Origin: Nelumbo lutea
Taxonomy: Eukaryota; Streptophyta; Magnoliopsida; Proteales; Nelumbonaceae
Direction of reading: 5' to 3'
DNA length: 64,000 nucleotides
Assembly: GCA_022828595.1 (NCBI GenBank)
Contig: JAKGHH010000002.1
Coordinates: 107,195,254 to 107,259,253 of the forward strand
Shown here: positions 53,741-61,664 of the stretch, in pieces
Numbering within the stretch: position 1 is the stretch's first letter
Layout: each line of letters begins with the position of its first letter
Program-made: the position numbers and the translations under genes
The notes under the pieces: model-generated
What the model saw: only the letters and a program-made list of their open reading frames with translations
What the model was told of the DNA's origin: nothing
Database searches by the model: none

Positions 53741-54960
53741 CTTCTTTATGGGTGAATTGGGATTTAGGTTTTAGAAGGGATCTAAGGGATAATGAGTGTG
53801 AGCCACTTATTCAATTGCTGAACAAACTTTGGCTAGCTTTTCTGGATCAATCAATGGAGGACACTGGAGTGTGGCCTAGTACACCTAATAGGGTTTTTAT
53901 TTGTGCTTACTTAGTTCTCGCTTGCAGCCCAACAATATGAGTGAGAATTTCCCTATGAAAGAGAATTGGAGCAAGCCTATCCCACCAAAAACTAAGGTTC
54001 TATGTTGGGAAGTCTATCTTGGAAAGGTAAACACTAGTGATATGCTTCAAAAAAGAAGGCCAAACAAATGCTTATCGCCTCACTTGTGCTTCCTTTTCCT
54101 TGCAAACGGTGAATCCATATCTCATTTATTGCTTTCTTGCCCTTTTGGGCTTTGTGTTTGGGACCTCTGTTGTTCCCTTTTTGGTTGCAGGTGGTCTCCT
54201 TCGCAGAATGTAGCAAGCCTTTTCAGCCTAAGCTTCCTAAGGCAACCAAGGAAGAGAGGAAGAATTATGTGGAAAGCAATTAGGGCTGCAATACATGAAC
54301 TATTTGGGAGGAAAGGAATGGGAGGATATTCAATGAGAAGAGTAGATCGAAAGAGGAATTGTTTGAAACTATAAAAATCAGAACTGCACATTGGATAAAG
54401 ACACTTGATTTGTTCAAAGAATTGTCAGTAAATGATATTCTAAGGGCATGGACTGAAGTGGCATCTTCTTCCAAAGAAAAGGCATTTATGGAGTGGTTAC
54501 CCCCATCCGCTAATAAAATAAAGCTAAATTTTGATGGGAGTTCCATGGGAAGTATGAGAATGGCTGGTATTGGAAGAGTATTTAGGGACTGCACAGGAAA
54601 AGTGTTGGGCATTTTATTAGGACCTTTGGGTTGGGAGATTCACTAAAGGCTGAACTAATGGCACTACTACAAGGGTTAAGAATTGTTAAACAATCAAGAT
54701 TTCAGCTTTTGAAAGTAGAGGGAGATTCAAAGCTGATAATTTCTTGGGAAATAGAGAGCATCACACAGGAGCTCAACATAACTTTCAAGTGAATTAGAAA
54801 GATAGCAAATGGAATGGCCGACACTCTTGCAAAGCAAAGTGTATATAGGCAGCAGCTGTTTTTGGACACCATTGTAAATCTTATATCTGTGCTGGGAATG
54901 GAATGAATCTAATGGATGAATGCACCCTGTTAGTGTAATATTCAGATTTTCATTTTAATT
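53741..54960 (+). mobile_element. 5'-truncated L1-type LINE
   Basis: The plus strand starts in the region before zf-RVT (WDLGFRRDLRDNECEPLIQL). It passes IPPKTKVLCWEVYLGKVNTS and a zinc-binding Cys/His stretch (LLLSCPFGLCVWDLCCSLFG), then an RNase H-like end (KLNFDGSSMGSMRMAGIGRV and later VEGDSKLI). Frames shift several times. Confidence 0.75.
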
Positions 54961-55286
54961 TAATCCAATGTTGAGCAACAATGCCATTGCCCGTCTAATT
55001 TACATGATTACCACTTTGAGCTAGCTCAATGTTCATTTCAAGCATGAAGTTAAATATTAGTTTTTGTTTGTGTAATAGATTATTTGGCTGACTATTACAA
55101 CCATTTAGGTTTTCCATGTTTAAATTTTGCTTTAACTCATTCTATCCTAAAGCTTCAAATTTTGAAGTTTACAGGGCAGTATTCGTTTGTGTATAACCTT
55201 AGTTTCATAGCTTTGTTTAGTGATTTGGAACATGATAATAATTTGAAAATGTGTGCCTATGCTACTTTTATCATTTCATAAAATAT
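54961..55286. other. AT-rich sequence between LINE and LTR
   Basis: No feature recognised. Confidence 0.4.
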
Positions 55287-55651
55287 TGTAGAGAACACTG
55301 ATGTGGGCCCCACAGCTGTGGTCCCCACTATGTTCATAGGACAGTATGTGCAATTATTTGTTTCAGTCATGTTAGTGTAAGTTGGTGGTCAGCTTGTTAT
55401 TTCAGTTTGTTATTTGCTTTATTTGTCATATAAGTATTAAGGGCAGATCTGTCATTTCCTCTATGTATTGAACATAACCTATAAATACTAAGAGTGGCAG
55501 CAGCAGATCAATTTCAGAATTTGTCCCTCCTTTCAAACCTTTGTGTTCTCCTGTTCTTCTCCTCTTTTTTCTTTTTTTCCTTACTTTTCTTCTACCTTTT
55601 CTAATCTCAAATCCATTAGGATTCAAGGCTGATTGTAGTCTTGATAGCCTA
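55287..55651 (+). repeat. LTR of the Copia-4 family, left border of the palindrome
   Basis: It begins TGTAGAGAACACTGATGTGG, the same as the Copia-4 LTR in inverse orientation at 61664-61359 and 60417-60363. A TATA box (TATAAATA) lies at 55480-55487. The CT-rich end finishes near CTTGATAGCCTA, where it joins the viral-like ORF copy A directly without a PBS. Confidence 0.82.
55480..55487 (+). promoter_or_regulatory. TATA box of the left LTR
   Basis: TATAAATA sits about 35-40 bp before the point (about 55523) at which the LTR fragments fused to copies B, C and D begin. That fits transcription starting near 55515-55523 and reading into the palindrome. Confidence 0.6.
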
Positions 55652-55657
55652 CCTTTT

Positions 55658-56668
55658 CTAATAACGCGAAGGTCGCAGGTTCAGGACATTGGTGACAGCA
55701 GGCGCGTTGTCAGCAGAATAGGGGTACAACTTGATGAGAGCCAGAGCATCCTCAAGGACAGAAAGGTGATTCTTGCCGCCACAAGCCTCGTACATCGGGC
55801 GCACGGTCTGCAGCAGTGTCTTGTAGCTATTGGCAACCCTCACCTCTGACTCGACCGCAGGCAGTCGTGACGCAGCAGGACCAGCCCCCACCTTAACCAA
55901 CATTTTTGGCGTATTCTCACTGTATGCTAGCTCATGCTTGATGGAGATGTTCACGGGGTGGCAGCTCTTATGCCATAAGGCATCCCTTGTCAGGTCTTGA
56001 TCCTCCTGGAACCATGAAGCAACACTCTCAAACTTCTAGTATGTCCACTCCATGACATCGAAGGCACGCCTTGACTGGGTCTTGGCGTCGCTCAGGTAGT
56101 GGTGTCCAGTCATGATTAGCTTGTACCCCTAGACGGGCAGCACACCGATTGCGGACATGTGTGCGACTGCCACCACCGCTTTCTCTTGGTCAGTCAGTAC
56201 CAGCAATGCGGTAAGGACGTCCTTGTCTACGCAACGTGCTGCGCAGCCCACTGACAGGGAGAGAGGCCTGCTCCTTCAGTGTACCTTGCCTGAACGGTTA
56301 ACTCGGCAAACTCCCTAGGAATTAGGTCGTTGGCGGTTATGCGATAGAGCTCTGTAGTAACTGCACGCACCATGCCCAGGATGATGGCAACCTTGCGCAT
56401 CAGTCATGCCCTACGGCCTGTGGGTAGCCAAACCCGCCTGTGCGACCCTGAGAAAGGCAGGAGTTTGGCTAATTGCGTCGTTGAGGTTCAGGTTTGCGAT
56501 GGGCCTCCAGTGGTACGCCGCGGGGATTGTCGGCTTGATCAACAGAGAGCGTGCTTCACTTAGGTCCCTGTTTCTCATGTTGAACGTCACGAACTGTGTG
56601 ATCGGGCCAACGTCATCGTTGATGATGAGCGGCTCCCATTCCTCGATTGGCACTTCGGTAGCGGCCAT
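55658..56668 (-). pseudogene. Unrecognised ORF family, copy A (candidate endogenous viral element)
   Basis: This copy runs from ATG at 56668 to TAG at 55660-55658 and is the partner of copy E. The encoded protein would be about 336-338 residues, without signal peptide or membrane segments. Compared with E it has an 8-nt deletion and a 2-nt gain, so its frame is broken. It shares a TAG before the last third with the other copies, and a second TAG (CAG in B and D) only with E. I do not recognise the family. Size, composition and retroelement-mediated spread suggest a coat- or nucleoprotein-like gene of a plant RNA virus, but that is inference. A host gene spread as retrocopies is the alternative. 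Confidence 0.5.
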
Positions 56669-56819
56669 GACTATCATTAACAAACTAAGCTAAAAACTTT
56701 AGATCTTGAACTATAATAAACCAAACAGTGTCCTGACGAAATAGTCAGTAATGCCATTTGATTATTTTTATCTGTATTGGAACCTTGACATACGCAGGCA
56801 CACTGGCAGGTCGCGGGAC
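56669..56819. repeat. Spacer between copies A and B, inverted at about 59190-59339
   Basis: The stretch upstream of the copy A ATG reappears as its reverse complement upstream of copy E (for example AAACCAAACAGTGTCCT against AGGACACTGTTTGGTTT). It may contain the original 5' leader of the ORF. Confidence 0.8.
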
Positions 56820-57988
56820 ATGACTGATGGGTGCGCAAGGTTGCCATCATCCTGGGTAGACCTGTTAATGGGTCGGGCCGGGCTCGGGAGGGGCTTTTAC
56901 TCTTCATTAACAGAAATATGTTAGGCCCGAGCCCGAGCCCGAGCCCGGCCCGACCAACGGGCCTACAACTTGGGCCCGGGCCCAGTCCTAATAAAAAGCC
57001 CGAAGCCTGACCTAATAAAAAAATTAGAAATTTTCCCTATTCAATTATAAATCAGAATTTATTTACATTAAAAATATATATAAATTCAAAATTTATTTAT
57101 ATTAAAAAATATATATAAAGAAGGGAAAGAGGATGTGGAGAAGAAGAATTTGGTTGGAAAAAGAAGGGAAAGAGGTGAAAAAAAGAGGGGTATTCAGCTA
57201 GGGTTTTTAGGTTTATTTATAGGTCGGGCCGGGACGGGCTCAGACCGGGCTATTTTGGCAAATCGAGAGCTCGGCTCGAATTTATTGCGGGCCGAGCTTA
57301 AGCCCACGGTGTGGTGTGTGTAATTACTACAGAGCTCTATCGCATAACTGCCAACGACCTGATTCCCGGGGAGTCTATCGAGTCAACCGGTCAGGCAAGG
57401 TACACCGAAGGAGCAGACCTCTCCCTGTCAGTGGGCCGCGCAGCACGTGGCGCATACAAGGACGTCCTGACCACACCGCTGGTACTGACTAACCAAGAGA
57501 AAGCGTTGGTGGCAGCCACACGCATGTCCACAATCGGTGTGTTGCCCGTCCAGGGGTACTCGCTAATAATGACTGGACACCACTACCTGAGCGACGCCAA
57601 GACTCAGTCAAGGCGTGCCTTCGATGTCATGGAGTGGACATAATAGAAGTCTGAGAGTGTTGCTTCATAGTTCCAGGAGGATCAAGACCTAATAAGGAAT
57701 GCCTTATGGCATAAGAACTGCCACCCCGTGAACATCTCCATCAAGCACGAGCTAGCATACAGTGAGAATACACCAAAAATGTTGGTTAAGGCAGGGGATG
57801 GTCCTGCTGCGTCACGACTGCCTACGGTCGAGTCAGAGGTGAGGGCTACCAACAGCTACAAGACACCGATGCAGACCGTGCGCCCTATGTATGAGGCTTG
57901 TGGCGGCAAGACCGACCTTTCTGTCCTTGAGGATGCTCTGGCTCTCATCAAGTTATACCCTATTATGCTGACAACGCTAACTGCATAA
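56820..57988 (+). pseudogene. Candidate endogenous viral ORF, copy B (5'-truncated, interrupted)
   Basis: It starts at an internal Met about 90 codons into the family ORF, is cut by a GC-rich insert (56857-57310) and resumes to the GCTGACAAC junction at 57967-57975. Past that word the text is no longer the ORF but an antisense scrap of Copia pol, then LTR. It shares private variants with D, including TAATAG where A and E have TACTAG. Family unrecognised; see copy A. Confidence 0.5.
56857..57310. mobile_element. GC-end MITE-like insert in copy B
   Basis: The ends are rich in GGGCCGGGCTCGGG and GGGCCGAGCTTAAGCCC words in opposite orientations, with an AT-rich centre, a known style of plant hAT-like MITE. 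Absent from the mirror copy D, so it inserted after the palindrome formed. No clean TSD. Confidence 0.55.
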
Positions 57989-58098
57989 CTGATATCTATC
58001 CCTCCTTTCAAACCTTTGTGTTCTCCTATTCTTCTCTCTTTTCTTCTTTTCCTTACTTTTCTTCTACCTTTTCTAATCTGTAATCCATTAGGATTCAA
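57967..58098 (+). repeat. Chimeric junction: ORF / Copia pol antisense / LTR (copy B)
   Basis: From GCTGACAAC the next 31 nt match antisense Copia-4 pol at 62262-62292 with two mismatches. Then comes TCCCTCCTTTCAAACC onward, equal to the LTR from about 55523 to ATTCAAG. The mirror image lies at 58491-58357. Confidence 0.85.
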
Positions 58099-58100
58099 GC

Positions 58101-58356
58101 CCTATGTATGAGGCTTGTGGCGGCAAGACCGACCTTTCTGTTCTTGAGGATGCTCTGGCTCTCATCAAGTTGTACCCCTATTCTGCTGACAACGCTAACT
58201 GCATAACTGATATCTGTCCCTCCTTTCAAACCTTTGTGTTCTCCTGTTCTTCTCCTCTCTTTACTTCTTTTCCTTGCTTTTCTTCTACCTTTTCTAATCT
58301 GTAATTCATTAGGATTTTCAAGGCTGATTGTAGTCTTGATCGCCTAATTGGTATCA
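58101..58356 (+). repeat. Copy C: ORF tail / pol scrap / LTR end with PBS remnant at palindrome centre
   Basis: This is a short repeat of the ORF tail (58101-58184), the same GCTGACAAC-pol-LTR fusion (58185 onward), and the LTR end followed by ATTGGTATCA, the start of a Met-tRNA primer site (58349-58356). The sequence then flips to the inverted LTR. Confidence 0.75.
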
Positions 58357-58470
58357 ACCTTGAATCCTAATGGATTACAGATTAGAAAAGGTAGAAGAAA
58401 AGTAAGGAAAAGAAGAAAAGAGAGAAGAATAGGAGAACACAAAGGTTTGAAAGGAGGGATAGATATCAGT

Positions 58471-59189
58471 TATGCAGTTAGTGTTGTCAGCAGAATAGGG
58501 TATAACTTGATGAGAGCCAGAGCATCCTCAAGGACAGAAAGGTCGGTCTTGCCGCCACAAGCCTCATACATAGGGCGCACGGTCTGCATCGGTGTCTTGT
58601 AGCTGTTGGTAGCCCTCACCTCTGACTCGACCGTAGGCAGTCGTGACGCAGCAGGACCATCCCCTGCCTTAACCAACATTTTTGGTGTATTCTCACTGTA
58701 TGCTAGCTCGTGCTTGATGGAGATGTTCACAGGGTGGCAGTTCTTATGCTATAAGGCATTCCTTATTAGGTCTTGATCCTCCTGGAACTATGAAGCAACA
58801 CTCTCAGACTTCTATTATGTCCACTCCATGACATCGAAGGCACACCTTGAATGGGTCTTGGCGTCGCTCAGGTAGTGGTGTCCGGTCATTATTAGCGAGT
58901 ACCCCTGGACGGGCAACACACCGATTGCGGACATGTGTGCGGGTGCCACCACCGCTTTCTCTTGGTCAGTCAGTACCAGCGGTGCGGTCAGGACGTCCTT
59001 GTATGCGCCACGTGCTACGCGGCCCACTGACAGGGAGAGGCTTGCTCCTTCGGTGTACCTTGCCTGACCGGTTGACTCAACAGACTCCCTGGGAATCAGG
59101 TCGTTGGCGGTTATGCGATAGAGCTCTGTAGTAACTGCACGTACCACGCCCAGGATGATGGCAACCTTGTGCATCTGGGCATCAGTCAT
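58471..59189 (-). pseudogene. Candidate endogenous viral ORF, copy D (5'-truncated)
   Basis: This is the inverted partner of copy B, without the MITE insert. It runs from the same internal Met (59189) to the same GCTGACAAC junction (58491-58483), then the pol scrap and the LTR. It shares B's private variants. It has the shared stop before the final third. Family unrecognised. Confidence 0.5.
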
Positions 59190-59339
59190 GTCTCGCGACC
59201 TGCCAGTGTGCCTGCGTATGTCAAGGTTACAATACAGATAAAAATAACCAAATGGCGTTTTGACTATTTCGTTAGGACACTGTTTGGTTTATTATAGTTC
59301 AAGATCTAAAGTTTTTAGCTTAGTTTGTTAACGATAGTC

Positions 59340-60356
59340 ATGGCCGCTACCGAAGTGCCAATCGAAGAATGGGAGCCGCTCATCATCAACGATGACGTTG
59401 GCCCAACCACATAGCTCGTGACGTTCAACATGAGAAACGGGGACCTAAGTGAAGCACGCTCTCTGTTGATCAAGCCGACAATCCCCGCAGCATACCACTG
59501 GAGACCCATCACAAACGTGAACCCCAACAATGCAATTAGCCGAACTCCCACCTTTATCAGGGTCGCACAGGCAGGTTTGGCTACCCACAGGCCGCAGGGC
59601 ATGACTGATGCCCAGATGCGCAAGGTTGCCATCATCCTGGGCGTGGTGTGTGCAGTTACTACAGAGCTCTATCGCATAACTGCCAATGACCTGATTTTCG
59701 AGGAGTCTGCCGAGTCAACCGTTCAGGCAAGGTACACTGAAGGAGCAGGCCTCTCCTTGTCAGTGGGTCGCGCAGCACGTTGCGTAGACAAGGACGTCCT
59801 GACCACACCGCTGGTACTGACTGACCAAGAGAAAGCGGTGGTGGCAATCGCACACATGTCCGCAATCGGTGTGCTGCCCGTCTAGGGGTACAAGCTAATC
59901 ATGACTGGACACCACTACCTGAGCGACGCCAAGACCCAGTCAAGGCGTGCCTTCGATGTCATGGAGTGGACATACTAGAAGTTTGAGAGTGTTGCTTCAT
60001 GGTTCCAGGAGGATCAAGACCTGATAAGGGATGCCTTATGGCATAAGAGCTGCCACCCCGTGAACATCTCCATCAAGCACGAGCTAGCATACTGTGAGAA
60101 TACGCCAAAAATGTTGGTTAAGGCGGGGGTTGGTCCTGCTGCATCACGACTGCCTACGGTCGAGTTAGAGGTGAGGGCTGCCAACAGCTACAAGACATTG
60201 CTGCAGACCGTGTGCCCGATGTACGAGGCTTGTGACGGCAAGACCGACCTTTCTGTCCTTGAGGATGCTCTGGCTCTCATCAAGTTGTACCCCTATTCTG
60301 CTGACAACGTGCCTGTTGTCACCAATGTCCTGAACCTGCGACCTTCGCGTTGTTAG
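59340..60356 (+). pseudogene. Candidate endogenous viral ORF, copy E (longest)
   Basis: It runs from ATG at 59340 to TAG at 60354-60356: 339 codons in one frame without length changes, but with three in-frame stops (near the N-terminus, at a CAG-to-TAG site shared with A, and the TAG common to all long copies). The last part keeps the full ORF end, unlike B, C and D. It joins the inverted LTR end directly at 60363. It gives the best reference for a database comparison. Function unknown; viral origin is inferred, not shown. Confidence 0.5.
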
Positions 60357-60417
60357 AAAAGGTAGGCGATCAAGACTACAATCAGCCTTGAATCCTAATG
60401 GATTTCAGATTAGAAAA

Positions 60418-61353
60418 TAATGAAGGAAGATTTGGCCCGACCTCTCTATTACGTGACACGTGGCAGAAACAACAGCTCGGCAAAAGGGGCCAAGCCTAGG
60501 TGGGAAGGGGACACGAGCGGATTGAACTCCCTACCGGGGGCCCAAACTGACCCACCTTGTAACAGCTCGGGATACACTTCGCCGAACTAACCTTGTAACA
60601 GCTCGGGATACACTCCGCCGAACTGACCCACCTTGTAACAGCTCGGGTTATACTTGCCAAACTAACCTTGTAACAGCTCGGGATACACTTCGCCGAACTG
60701 ACCCACCTTGTAACAGCTCGGGATACACTTCGCCGAACTGACCCACCTTGTAACAGCTCGGGATACACTTCGCCGAACCGACCCACCTTGTAATAGCTCG
60801 GGATACACTTCACCGAACTGACCTGCCCTATAGATACCTCCGAGCTCAAGACCGCCTCGCTCAGCACTTCGCATCACTTGGCACCAAAACCAAACAAGTC
60901 GTACCACGCCTGACACTATGGAAGTTCGTGCCCAAGGGCGCCGCGCCTGACTGAGATCTGACGTTTGGCGGTAGCACCCTAAACGGCCACCTGCCACCGC
61001 CACTGACACCGCCATCTCCGGTTAGATGACGGTTAGGCAGTGACGGTTCTGTCTCAGCAGAAAGGACGACGGCTGAATTGACAAGCACAAGGGTAATCAT
61101 ACTTGACCTGACAAGGGCCCCGGGACGAGTGCACGAAGTGACTATAAGAGCCCCCTGCCCCCCGACAACGGAGGTATGCAAACTTTGCGCTATCTGGTAT
61201 TACCTTGCTTTTGAAGGATTCTAACTTGAGCTTCGGAGCCTCTACACCGGGTTCCCCCCGGAGCTTCTCCATTTCCTCCGTTTCAGGTTCCCCGCTACCC
61301 CGTTCGGAAGCAAGGCAGCGGACAGCTAAGACCGGCCGGATCGTGCTCCATCA
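60418..61353. mobile_element. Solo LTR with 5-bp TSD, probably Gypsy-type
   Basis: The insert begins TAATGAAGG and ends GCTCCATCA. A G-to-A change from TGATG would restore a TGATG...CATCA inverted pair. GAAAA flanks both sides (60413-60417 and 61354-61358). It is GC-richer than its surroundings, with no coding. It holds a 40-bp tandem array. Confidence 0.65.
60553..60826. repeat. Tandem array, ~40-bp unit, seven copies
   Basis: The unit begins CCTTGTAACAGCTCGGGATA and ends CGCCGAACTGACCCA. Copies start near 60555, 60591, 60631, 60667, 60707, 60747 and 60787; some are 36 bp. Confidence 0.88.
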
Positions 61354-61664
61354 GAAAAGGTAGAAGAAAAGTAAGGAAAAGAATAAAAAAAGGAGAAGAA
61401 CAAGAGAACACGGGTTTGAAAGAAGGGACAGATTCTCAAATTGATCTGCCGCCGCCACTCTCTTAGTATTTATAGGTTATATTCAGTACATAGAGGAAAG
61501 GACAAATCTGTCCTTAATACTTACATGACAAATAAAGCAAATAACAAACTGAAATAACAAACTGACCACCAACTAACACTAACATGACAAACAAATAATT
61601 GCACATACTGTCCTACGAACACAGTGGGAACCACAGTTGTGATCCCACATCAGTGTTCTCTACA

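Larger units (their letters stand above)
55287..61664. repeat. Large imperfect palindrome: LTR - ORF copies A,B | C,D,E - LTR
   Basis: The left half is LTR(+), copy A(-), spacer, copy B(+), LTR piece(+). The right half mirrors it: LTR piece(-), copy D(-), the same spacer inverted, copy E(+), LTR(-). The centre is near 58355, with an extra piece (copy C and an LTR end) just left of it. A pairs with E and B with D by shared private variants. Left-half-only insert: 56857-57310; right-half-only insert: 60418-61353. Confidence 0.88.
60363..61664 (-). repeat. Copia-4 3' LTR, split by a solo LTR
   Basis: Two parts (60363-60417 and 61359-61664) together make about 361 bp, matching the 365-bp LTR at 55287-55651 in inverse orientation. 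The polypurine tract of Copia-4 (plus CTCCCCCTCAAGTTGG) follows at 61665. Confidence 0.82.

Noticed and set aside
55287..55651. Ordinary solo LTR
   Set aside because: Its inner end joins the ORF copy at the same chimeric junction as the mirror LTR, and no TSD was found, so it belongs to the palindrome.
55658..60356. Opposite-strand frames within the ORF copies (for example at 55541-55849 and 58847-59131)
   Set aside because: They are shadows of the conserved frame, and the copies do not keep them in common.
60553..60826. Regular 40-bp repeats that could suggest a CRISPR-like array
   Set aside because: The units are head-to-tail without variable spacers, in plant LTR DNA.
60496..61272. Several open frames on the minus strand with repeated SCYKV/YPELLQG text
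   Set aside because: They are translations of the 40-bp tandem array and LTR DNA in different frames; no family resemblance.
55287..61664. Palindrome as a pure assembly artefact
   Set aside because: The arms differ by many private substitutions, an insert on each side and different outer flanks, which a simple misassembly would not produce; long-read proof is still lacking.
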